Made by a program: the position numbers and the translations under genes. This document shows, one piece after another, positions 35,501-44,881 of a DNA stretch of 64,000 nucleotides (position 1 is the first letter of the stretch; the number at the start of each line of letters is the position of its first letter). The DNA is taken from NCBI GenBank assembly GCA_945859605.1, contig OX243819.1, forward strand, positions 9,536,863 to 9,600,862, written 5' to 3'. The notes beneath the pieces were generated by a model that was given only the letters and a program-made list of their open reading frames with translations, was not told where the DNA came from and searched no databases. Source of the stretch: Lumbricus rubellus (taxonomy: Eukaryota > Annelida > Clitellata > Crassiclitellata > Lumbricidae).

Positions 35501-38500
35501 TCACATTTACTTTACACAGTGTAAGAATTGTGGAAAAATAACTGGGAGGTTGGACCATTATCCACTTGGAATCGGGGTGTGAAAAACAGACTTTAACATG
35601 AGGCTCTAAGAAAGACTGGGGGGTTGAAACCCCGGCAATTCTCACCTTTCTTTACAAGATACCTGCTACGTAGATTTTTGAAGTAGGCTATAATTATGTC
35701 TTGTTTGATCACACAGAGATAGCCTACAATACAACAGTTACTGTAGGCCTACCTAATATTGTCCTCCTTCCAGAGTTCAGAAGTGCACTCATAACGCTAG
35801 GCAATTGTGAGTGAAGGACTTGTCCACGGTCCCTGCATGCCCAGTAACTTCCACGGGCGAGACTCGAACGGTCGAACCTTTGTTCTAATGTAGGACTACA
35901 GTAACTCCGCAACGTTTTACGTCACGCTTTCGTCTTTTTGCATCATGTAGGATCGGAGACTCAATTTAATATATCATCAGCATCACACACACAAACACAC
36001 ACACACACACATGCATTTACACACACGCGCGCACATATATTATAGCCTGGTTTCTAATATGCAAAACGAGAACTGACTTAGAACGCACCAATATAATGTT
36101 TTTACAAGATTTGGTATAGGCCTCATATGAATCTAGAAGGACCCATGTCGTTATTGTTACCTTGTTTTTTTCAAGACCGACCAAGGCCTTAAGAATTTGT
36201 CGGCTGCTGAAGCCAATAGACTGGCTAGCGTTGACCCAGACTATTCCACTCGTGACCTTTACAATGCCATCGCTAATGGCAACTACCCATCATGGACCAC
36301 ACACATCCAGGTGATGACGTTCGATGAAGCGGAGAAATTCCGCTGGAATCCATTTGATTTGACAAAGGTAATTTTTCTCGATCGATAAACAATTATTATG
36401 GGTACCAATTAACCTAAAGCTTGCAGCTGCCTTCAGTGGAAACTTTGGTAGCAAATGATATAATTATTATGTCAAAGATTTTTTGTAAAAAGACAATTTA
36501 TATTCTCTCGTCATTAGCAAGATACTTATGGTATAGTTTCTGAAAGTTTATGCTCTCAATTATAATATCAAGCGCATGTGTACGTAAGGCCCCTACGTTA
36601 TGTATTGTTTCATTTTAAGTTTGCAATTGTCAAGCTGATGACAAACTTCTGATTGTAATTGAAATCAATTAATTATTGTCAGAAAATGCTTCGTTTTGAT
36701 TGATTTTGCAATTTCAATTTTTCATCTGGTGGCATATATCGTCAAAATTGCACGCGATGTAGTTATTGACTGTGCAACGCTGATGCAATTGATCACAGAA
36801 GCGTGCAAACAGTGCAAACATGCAATTCATGCATGCAGAAGTCAAACACGATATGGCAACCGATAACTGTTGTCAGTACCTGTTGACCTCTTCAATCCAG
36901 AATAACTAGAAATATGAGTTTCATACAAATAACACAACGTATACAAAAGGGTTTTAAGTGGTTTAGAAGACGCTTGGTCTGTTTTAGAACTTAGAACCAC
37001 TGCAAACAAACCTGGAACACTTAATAGGCCTACTTGTATACTGGGAAAGTTAAGAAAATGCAACGCGGTTCTTCGTTTTCCAATGAATGTCAGATACGAT
37101 TGACCGTATAGTATGGTATGGTATGGTATGGTATGGTATGGTATGGTATGGTATGGTATGGTATGGTATGGTATGGTATGGTATGGTATGGTATGGTATA
37201 GTATAGTATAGTATAGTATAGTATAGTATAGTATAGTATAGTATAGTATAGTATAGTATAGTATAGTATAGTATAGTATAGTATAGTATAGTATAGTATA
37301 GTATAGTATAGTATAGTATAGTATAGTATAGTATAGTATAGTATAGTATAGTATAGTATAGTATAGTATAGTATAGTATAGTATAGTATAGTATAGTATA
37401 GTATAGTATAGTATAGTATAGTATAGTATAGTATAGTATAGTATAGGATAGTATAGTATAGTATAGTATAGTATAGTATAGTATAGCATAGCATAGCATA
37501 GCATAGTATAGTATAGTACAGTACAGTACAGTATAGTAGGGTCTATAATGACAGCCTCACTCAAATATTTCAGCTGACTGTATATAGGCTAGGCGACTTA
37601 ATTGAAAATCACTTAAATAAAATCTACATTTGTCATCACTGATCTTTATTTCTTCTTTGGAAACCGAAAAGAAAAGTTATCCCGATAGTTCATTATCGAT
37701 TTCATGCACTTTAGTGCAAAACAGCATTATAGTCCATCACTTTTGTTTCTCTTTAGCCTGCACAGATATGGGTCATGGACGAGTTTACGCCTTCAAGTGG
37801 CGCGACGCTCGCTCACTAAAATAGAAAAACCAACGACATCATAATTATTTATTTACTAGCGTACCCGGCCACGCGTTGCTGTGGCTGAGAAGAGCATCCA
37901 ACCATTCCTTCATTCCCCTCCCCCTTCCCCACCTCTCTCCTTCCCCTCCCCTCCGCCTCCCCTCCCCTTTCTTTTTAGGCTCTTAAGGAACACAGTGGAC
38001 TGAGTAGAGTGACCTCTGGGAATTAAGCGCAAAAACATATAATATATATTATAGGCCAAAGCATAAACGGATAGGCTATATGTCTATACACAATATATTT
38101 TATACAAGTAACCAGTCCTGTAGACTACTACAGAGTCGTTGACGTTTTGATGTGTGTGTGTTTCCCTGTTAGATCTGGCCACTTAACGAATATCCTCTGA
38201 AGCCGGTTGGACGCTTTGTTCTCAATCGTAATCCAAAGAACTTCTTTGCTGAAGTGGAACAGGCAGGGTTCTGCCCAGCTCACATGATCCCTGGTATTGA
38301 AGCAAGCCCGGACAAAATGCTCCAGGTATATCCTATAGGCTATATACCTAAGCGATCATCAATCTTACTATCTTCGATGGAAATATGATTTTGGATGCAA
38401 ATATGAATTTAAATCCCATATTCTTTTAGAATTCAAGTTGCACTAAGAAAGTAAGAATGCGTTTTTGCTTCAGTTTGGTTTACAGAGATTTCGTGAGCTA

Positions 38501-39636
38501 CTATTGCCCAACATGTTTGTCATTAACACGACACGACACAACCACTGGGCAACTCCTGCGTCTCATACCAGGACATATCTACATAATATGCGTAGGCCTA
38601 TTTCTATGCTTGTATGTATAGGCCTTATATGTATGTCCTATATGTTATGTAGGGCCTATGTATGATTGAATATAAAACTATAATATAGGCAAACACGAAC
38701 GAATGAGTGTCGAGTTCTGGAGGACTCTCGGTTGTTATAGCCATACCCCAATGCCTGAATTCAGTCCAATTCTATCATTAGGTCTATCACTTCTTTTTCT
38801 GTTATTCAGGTCAAAACTAAATTCGCATCTCTTAGTTGCATGCGACTCGGCTGCTTACATGACATATTCCCGCTTCCTTGCTTATAGCAATTTTATCTCC
38901 AAAGGATTTATCCTTAACTGCGGGTGACAAGAAGTAGGCTAACCAGAGATATGTGCATCATGTCATGTCGCTATATACAAAGTATCAACCATAACCATTT
39001 TATTTTATTGAACCCGAACAACAGTATAATTTTATGGCATTAGATCAGACTAAAGAGATTATCGAGGGAAGTTGGACCAATTCGAACAGTGCCAGTGCGC
39101 GATTACAAACCTCAGATGCAAAGTCAGAGATGACACTTGTAAAGAAGATGAGAAAGAGATACAGACACATTGACACACATATAGAAATGGATGAGGGAGA
39201 GGGGCAGATAGAGACGGAGGAATGGAGTAGGATAGAAAAAATAATAGAGGCTCTTGACATCAGCTTCTGGTCAATCAAAGTTAGTGAGAACCAAAATTTA
39301 ATTCTTAGAACTTGGGTACTACGAGGCTACGAGCAGTCCATGGGCGGAGTTTGGTTTCCGTTCTTGGAAGGGCTAATACCTTCTTGGAGGGGCTAAGCCC
39401 GGAAAAAGATACCTAGTTCATGGTAAAAAAGCTGAATCTGGGCCTTCTTGGGGGAGCTTAGCCCCCCCCCCCTAGCCCCTGATAAACTCCGCCCATGGAG
39501 CAGTCTATTCCGTTGGTCAATTCCTCTCATGAACATTGCTTCAAGGCATTGAAATATTACAGGCCTAATTATATTTACATCAGGTGACACTGCGTAATTT
39601 GCAATCAAAATATTGTAGGATCACGTGGTTTCGTGT

Positions 39637-39685
<49 letters not shown>

Positions 39686-40527
39686 GGCCTGAATGATTTT
39701 TCTGCTTCCAACTTTGCTTGAAATCACAGATGGTAATACTAATTATTATAATTATAGGGTCGTCTGTTTTCTTACCCGGACACCCTTCGTCACCGCCTCG
39801 GGACAAATTTCCATCAGATCCCAATCAACTGTCCATACAATATCAAGGTCAGGAACTACCAGAGAGATGGTCCAATGCGCGTTGATGACAATCAGGGTTG
39901 GTATCTAATTCAACCAATCACGATCAATCACATATATTTATATAGCGCACCTTCAAGATATTCCTACTTAGAGGCGCTCCCAACCCAGTCGAAAAGAAGA
40001 CGATGGAAGGAGCCATCAGAGTCAATGGGAAGAGAACGGAGAGCCGCAGGGAGGTCATTAATTCCAGACAGCTGGACCCACCACCGAGAATGCTCTTCGC
40101 TGCATGGCAGTGGTACCAGACAGAGGACATGGTAGTCTTGGCAGCTGGTTTAGAATGCATGCGCTTCGATACGTTCTTTAGTGTGCTGCAGCGCAGCAGC
40201 CTGGATTGTGGTCAAAACCCTACAAGCCACTCACGCATGGTGTCTGGTCGCAATAGTTTTCAGAACTGATGCTGACAGGTGTCACTAGACTCACTACCAC
40301 TGTTTGGTCCGTGCCCCGTTGTGAAGTCAGTTTTGTCACTTGACAGCTGCGGTATTTTACTTGGAAGCAAATTCAAGCATGGACGATTATAAGTGACGGT
40401 GTGGCCTATTCCTTCATTCTTTGAGGCATATTGCGCCGTTGTGTGTGTCCGCATAGATTACGATCACTAGAATAAAAATAAATGAATTACGTTTATATAA
40501 TTTTGTCAAAGGAAGTAGAGAGAGAGA

Positions 40528-40587
<60 letters not shown>

Positions 40588-42166
40588 AAGAAAAAAGAAA
40601 GATACATACAGACAAACAAACAAACAGAGACCGACACAGAGACAGAGACACAGAGAAGGGGAGAGAGATTATACGTGCATAATAAATATGTATCGATGCA
40701 ATCATTGCAAGACCCTGGACACAAGACAAGTCAACAGCATATCGCCGCATGAACACATTGCTTAAATCTAAACCTGTGCGTGGTGATGGAATGATCATTG
40801 ATCAGATAGACCCCTATGAAAAGAGTAATTGATGCTATCGAATTTAATGATGCAACACATACGAGTCCCGGATACTACGCGGAACTAGGCCTATATTATA
40901 GCGTTTGCAACTTATCTTATCTTATATAATTATGACCATTTATAGAGTGCGTCTTGCAGCAAGAGCCTTTCAGAAGCGCTCCCAGTGCGTTCAACCCCGA
41001 GAAAAAAGGCAAGTTTTGGCAGAGCGAACTGATGGGGGCCTCCATAGGGAGGGACCAATACAGGCAAATGATCTGGATTGAGCCATGGCGGTCCTGACTC
41101 GGGGGACAAAGAGGTCAAGCCGATCAGAGGACTTAAGAGGACGCAGCGAAGTGGCAGAAAGTGGGCCGAAGTATCGGATCACACTGTTTCACACAGATAC
41201 TTAGTAACAAGGTCCATTTGAGACTTGACCTGATGTCTGTAGTCCAGTGATGTACTTATCGTCCGGTTACTTTGTCATTCTGTTGGCTAACAGATGGCAG
41301 TCCAAACTATTTCCCAAACAGCTTCAGCGGTCCAATTGACAACCCAAAGTTCCTCGAATCCAAGTTCAGCGCGTCAGGTGACGTGACACGATACGATACG
41401 GCAGATGAGGACAATTTCAGTCAAGTTACAACATTCTGGAAAGAGGTAGGCTTCATGTAAATACTATAGGACAGCAATCTCATAAATTCACATTAATATT
41501 ATCTCTTTCACACTTTCATTGCCACACACGCACCCCCTACCACCCCACCCCACCTCATCCCCACCCACCTTAACCCCACCCACCCGCCCACAGTTTCCCA
41601 CTAGTAAAAAAGATAGCTCGTTCTCCTGAAGACTTGCAAAACAATTTTTCCATTTCCATGTTTCAGGAAAAGGTTAGGTACCTAATACCAGGCTGCTTGA
41701 GTAGGCATATACACATTATACAGCCTTTCATCATTAATACCAAATGTATGTATTTTCCTTTCCGATCAGATGTCACATTGTCCAGGCTGAAGCGATCTTC
41801 TGTTTCGCATACATTCGTATGCTATAGCAACGGGATCTTTGTATTGATTGTTTTTATCTCATAGGAACGAGTTGTGTTAGCCTTGAACCTGGTCAATAAG
41901 TAGTAATAACAGTGCCTAAAGTTTGCATTGTTTAATCTGTAGTTCGGATCGTACTATGCGAGTCATGCGACTTATGAGCCTATAGACATATATCAGATTA
42001 CAATAATATCATAACTCTCATAATAATTATAAGTCTAATGGTATAGGCCTACTTCTTTTGATTAATTATTTATCGATTTCAGCTGGCCACGTCGCTTGAT
42101 CAGAGGTGCGTGTAAGTGTTGTTGAAAGGTTTGTTATAAGTCAATTTTATAGTTTGGTATATTATA

Positions 42167-42199
<33 letters not shown>

Positions 42200-44881
42200 C
42201 TGACTTTTTTTCTGACAGGAGCTAAATGCTTCTGAGCGTGATGCACTGGTGAGGAACGTTGCCGGTCACTTGAAAAATGCTCAAGAATTCATCCAGAAGA
42301 GAGCATGTCGTAACTTCAGCAAGGTTGATCCCGAATATGGCGGACGAATCCAACAACTTCTGGACGAGAACAAGAAGCAAACCACGGTAAAATAGGAACA
42401 GGGCATTACCCCCAGACATTACCATTTACCCTCCCTCTCCGACATTATCCCCCCCCCCGACCATTTCCTTCCTTCCCCCCGACATTACCCGACCATTAGG
42501 AATTACCCCGTATGATATTACACCTGCCATTATCCTCCTACCATTACCATTAGGAACAGGGCATTACCCCCGGACATTATCACTTACCCTCCCCCCGACA
42601 TTACCCCGACCATTATCTTCCCCGACATTACCCCGACCATTATGGCATTAGGCCTACCCCGTAGGATATCACCCTGCCATTATCCTAGCTCCTACCATTA
42701 CCCCCGACATTACCCCCGACCATTGGTCCATTACCCCCGTAGGATATTACCCCCGACCATTACCCCTTGACAAGATGTATCTTTTATACGTGTTAAATTG
42801 TATCAAATTAAGCAGGACGATATAAACCACACATATAGGCCTAAGCTTAGGCCTATAATCAATAAAATGATAATGCACAATTATTTTTAATCCTTTAACA
42901 TGGAAAATAAAATGAAAACTGTAATTAATAAAGTAAAGAATGTTACATGCATGCATTAGAAATGGCAACTGACATTTCAATTCGATTCAATTCGTTTATT
43001 GAAACCAGGAAATACATCATACAGTTAAACAGAACAGCATTAGAACAAAATGTAACAATGAAACTATAATCTATATAAATAAAAATGAAACTTTCCAATA
43101 GTTCGTAATTATTTTTCGCAAAAACTTACGCACCGATTGTTTTGAAAATTTACCGAAACCTTCCATTCCAATAGGACCGTGTCTTAGGATTTTTTTCACG
43201 AAAAAAACCCAATCTTTTCCACAAAAAGTGAACTTTGCAATCCGTTCGCCCGCCATTTGCAAATTCAACACGTCCCACACGGCTGCCAGATTTCATAAAA
43301 GCGGTCTCCAAACACAGCAACGAAACATGAATGAGGTTGCGTGCTGTGACGTCATAAGCGAGTCGAAATTAATTTACCAAAAAGGCCTTTTCACAAAGCG
43401 GCCTTTGGGCTTGGAATGGACGGTGCGACGGAGGAAAGGAGCGGAGGGAGCGGGACGAAGACGGTGGGGAGGGAGCGGAGGGGAAGGGGAAGGGAGGTGG
43501 AGGTCAAGGGGGAGGGGGAAGCGGAGGGAGACGGAGAGGGAGGGGAAGGAGGAGGGGAAGGGGAAGGGGAAGGGGAGGGGGAGGGAGGAGGGAAAGGGGG
43601 AAAGAGAGGGGAGGGTGAGGGGGAGTGGGAGGGGAGGCGGAGGGAAAGGGGAGGGGGAGGGGGAAGGGGAGGAGGACGGAGGGGGAGGGGAAGGGGAAGG
43701 GGAGTGGGAGGGGGAGGGGAGGGAGTAGGGGGAGGGGAATGGGAGGGGAGGGTGAGTGGGAGGGGGAGGCGGAGGGGGAGGGAGAGGGGAGGTGGAGAGG
43801 GAGGGGAGCCTCTTTTCAGCCACAGCAACGCGTGGCCGGGTTCAGCTAGTAAAGTATAAAATGGTACATGCATTAAAAATGTAAACAGAAATATAGAAAC
43901 AAAATATAGAACCTAGTAGGCCTATGTATATAGAATGCAGTGGGGGTAGTGGCGGGGTAATATGCTACGGAGCTAGGGTAATGGTCGGGGGTAATGGTCC
44001 GGGGTAATGGCAGGGGATAATGTCCGGGGGCAATGGTCCTAAACAGCTAAACCTGGTAAAATCCACCGCATAGATGTCGTTGGAAATCTTATCTAATAAT
44101 GTTGAAAAACAAGCAGAGTTATTTCTTTAGGTAGACAATACTAGACATGCGACGTTTTTGGCCAGCTCACATATATAAGAATATTACTGTTTCGTCGCTG
44201 ACAGTGTTATTATATCAATTTCAAACGGCGCGGAGCATCATGGTGATAATTGCCGGCAGTGTAAGAATTGTGGAAAAATAACTGGGGGGTTGGACCATTA
44301 TCCACTTGGAATCGGGGTGGAAAAACAGACTTTAACATGGGGCTCTAGGAAAGACTGGGGGGTTGAAACCCCCCCCCCAATCCCCTCGGCAATTCTCATC
44401 CTGATTGCCGGAGTTCTTGAGGGGTTAATACCCTATAGTCTTTCTTAGGGCCCAGTGGTAAAGTTTTCTTTTCGCGCCCCATATCAACGTGGATCATAAC
44501 CTGACGGTCTGACCCCAGCTATGTTTCTACAATTCTCATACTCGTGAGCATCTTCAAGACAACATGTGGTTTGTAAAAATCTGTAGTGTTTCATAGGTAG
44601 TGCGTAGTGGTGATGAAGTTTAGGGTCAAAGTATTAGTCTATACTCTATACCATGGCATGATATTTAATTGATTGCATGCTTACGATTAAATCTGTTTTG
44701 GTCGTAGCCTATACATACAACAGGTTGAATCCAAACTCAATGTAGCACTGTAGCCCATCCACTACGACGACGTGTTTATTGGCAACTCCTGTGATTGTGA
44801 ATGTCATTTCTCCTTAAAGTTTAGATTTTAAAAATTTCAACTGGTTTTCAAATTTATTTGTTACAGGCGTCCAACCTGTAG
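29561..44881 (+). CDS. cat: Catalase, complete, 12 coding exons, 507 residues
   Basis: Coding exons: 29561-29617, 30488-30662, 31232-31342, 32286-32416, 33994-34044, 35153-35332, 36176-36367, 38173-38325, 39758-39896, 41294-41445, 42219-42386, 44867-44881. All are GT-AG and phase-consistent. This is a small-subunit haem catalase that converts hydrogen peroxide to water and oxygen as a peroxisomal tetramer. Active-site residues are His73 (VVHAKG), Asn146 (VGNNTP) and the haem-ligand Tyr356 in [14 protein letters not shown], with Arg352 four residues before it. Spacing His-Asn-Tyr equals that of human catalase (75, 148, 358). The protein ends ASNL, and SNL is a PTS1-like tripeptide, comparable to KANL in vertebrates. 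The start ATG has a good context (CTGCCATGG). Length is about 20 residues short of the human enzyme, mostly at the C-terminus. The last exon encodes only four residues and the stop. Introns are full of repeats but no exon is disrupted. Confidence 0.97.
30005..30330. repeat. (GACAGA)n / (GAGA)n microsatellite with an internal duplication
   Basis: In catalase intron 1. A block of roughly 100 bp (GACAGACATACAAAGATATA ... GCGCGAGGAGAGAT) is present twice in tandem at about 30050-30145 and 30150-30245, nearly identical, showing a recent segmental duplication. Confidence 0.92.
32457..32527. mobile_element. Degenerate TTAA-type hairpin related to 6176 and 19039
   Basis: Preceded by TTAA (32453-32456), with arms TTACCGACC / GGTCGGTAA, a GGATTTCC loop motif and an AAAGGGTTA end. 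The left terminus is mutated and the right TTAA has become TTAG. It lies in catalase intron 4. Confidence 0.55.
32821..33736. mobile_element. hAT-type MITE, 916 bp, in catalase intron 4
   Basis: Left end TAGGGCTGTTG and right end CAACAGCCCTA, followed inward by AT-rich arms (CGATTAAAAATTTTAATCG and GCGATTAAAT). The flanks are ATTTAATT (32813-32820) and ATTTAATA (33737-33744), a 7-of-8 TSD. There is no transposase. Confidence 0.75.
34105..34170 (+). repeat. SINE-like family A, 3' fragment
   Basis: Only the tail is present: TGCAGTGTCCGCGCTTTAGT, GGGAACGCCTCTGAGTAG and CTTGAAGGGGCGCTTTAG. A second, longer fragment follows at 34283 in the same orientation. In catalase intron 5. Confidence 0.7.
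34283..34462 (+). repeat. SINE-like family A, 5'-truncated copy
   Basis: Starts at the B-box region (GGTTCGAATCCACCTC), then the CTTGGGCAAGTCCTTCACTC body, CGACGTGAAACTCCGATG, and the TTGAAGGGGCGCTATATAGC tail. In catalase intron 5, about 100 bp after another fragment. Confidence 0.78.
35517..35646 (+). mobile_element. Family C MITE copy in catalase intron 6
   Basis: Starts CAGTGTAAGAATTGTGG and ends CAATTCTCACC. The interior (GGTTGGACCATTATCCACTT, AAAGACTGGGGGGTTG) is nearly identical to 44257-44403, so the two are recent relatives. Confidence 0.75.
35785..35930 (-). repeat. tRNA-like SINE variant (family A-related)
   Basis: Has the GCAATTGTGAGTGAAGGACTT body block of family A, but the head is different: CGAGACTCGAACGGTCGAAC replaces the usual B-box region. 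It may be a related SINE with another tRNA head, or a diverged copy. In catalase intron 6. Confidence 0.55.
37106..37540. repeat. (GTATG)n then (GTATA)n pentanucleotide satellite
   Basis: About 95 bp of GTATG units switch abruptly at about 37199 to about 300 bp of near-perfect GTATA units, then to a few GCATA and GTACA variants. In catalase intron 7. Frames through it give only YYTIL-type periodic peptides. Confidence 0.97.
37856..37985 (-). mobile_element. Helentron-like terminal fragment
   Basis: ACTAGCGTACCCGGCCACGC and TTGCTGTGGCTGAGA, followed by a C-rich tract, form the complement of the right end of the element at 43069-43850 (G-rich tract, TTTTCAGCCACAGCAACGCG, TGGCCGGGT, CTAGT). In catalase intron 7. 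Confidence 0.5.
39339..39497. mobile_element. hAT-type MITE, 159 bp, perfect 8-bp TSD, in catalase intron 8
   Basis: Inverted ends CATGGGCGGAGTTT on both sides and GAGCAGTC duplicated exactly at 39331-39338 and 39498-39505. The interior is G/C-run rich (GGGGCTAAGCC, CTTAGCCCC). It overlaps an open frame (39034-39396) that therefore cannot be a conserved gene. Confidence 0.88.
39940..40230 (+). repeat. Interspersed repeat family B, variant
   Basis: Begins TATATTTATATAGCGCACCT and TACTTAGAGGCGCTCCCAAC, then a diverged middle with GAATGCTCTTCGCTGCATGG. It starts just after the donor of catalase exon 9. Confidence 0.5.
40513..40600. repeat. (GA)n microsatellite
   Basis: About 70 bp of GA repeat followed by GAAA and GACA variants, in catalase intron 9. 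Confidence 0.95.
40929..41225 (+). repeat. Interspersed repeat family B
   Basis: Contains TTTCAGAAGCGCTCCCAGTG, GGAGGGACCAATACAGGCAA, GGACAAAGAGGTCAAGCCGA and TCAGAGGACTTAAGAGGACG. Ends shortly before catalase exon 10. The copies at 5135, 28676 and 63683 share several of these blocks in the same order. Confidence 0.55.
43069..43850 (+). mobile_element. Helitron/helentron-like non-autonomous element with a purine-rich arm
   Basis: Begins ATCTATATAAATAAAAATG and ends CAGCCACAGCAACGCGTGGC then CGGGTTCAGCTAGT. From known invertebrate repeats, TCTATATAAA starts and GGGT...CTAGT ends suggest helentron-type elements; I infer this from terminal style only. About 370 bp before the end is an almost pure GGGGAA/GGAGGG tract. 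Two more fragments of the same right end lie at 37856 and 52446. Confidence 0.5.
43435..43810. repeat. G-rich polypurine tract, potential G-quadruplex or triplex former
   Basis: About 375 bp of G and A only, with few interruptions, on the plus strand. The open frames on both strands here (Gly/Glu/Arg-rich, or Pro/Ser-rich on the other strand) result from low complexity. In the last catalase intron. Confidence 0.93.
44257..44403 (+). mobile_element. Family C MITE, 147 bp, perfect 8-bp TSD
   Basis: Starts CAGTGTAAGAATTGTGG and ends CAATTCTCATCCTG. It is flanked by ATTGCCGG at 44249-44256 and 44404-44411. This copy defines the family, which is repeated at 15589, 23797, 35517 and 44412, and supports a hAT-type origin. 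In the last catalase intron. Confidence 0.88.
44412..44541 (-). mobile_element. Partial inverted copy of family C MITE
   Basis: Complementary family C interior (CCCTATAGTCTTTCTTAGGG, ACGTGGATCATAACCT) ending in CTACAATTCTCATACTCG. It lies head-to-head with the copy at 44257 and lacks one terminus. Confidence 0.6.

Larger units (their letters stand above)
42393..44041. mobile_element. Possible non-autonomous element with ATTACCCC(C)GACATT inverted arrays
   Basis: The left side (42393-42770) is an array of CATTACCCCCGAC units. The right side (43930-44041) has the inverted counterpart (GGGGTAATGGTCCGGGG). The termini TAGGAACAGGGCATTACCCC and, complementary, TAGGACCATTGCCCCCGGAC are alike. No TSD was established. 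It would enclose the helentron-like element. In the last catalase intron. Confidence 0.45.

Noticed and set aside
37050..37564. Long minus-strand open frames of 134-240 codons
   Set aside because: They are periodic translations of the GTATA/GTATG satellite and have no coding evidence.
39034..39396. 120-codon open frame resembling a charged soluble protein
   Set aside because: It lies in a catalase intron, has no recognisable domain, and its end is made of the MITE at 39339-39497.
43374..43873. Gly/Glu-rich and Pro/Ser-rich frames of about 150-166 codons
   Set aside because: Low-complexity purine tract inside a repeat in a catalase intron.
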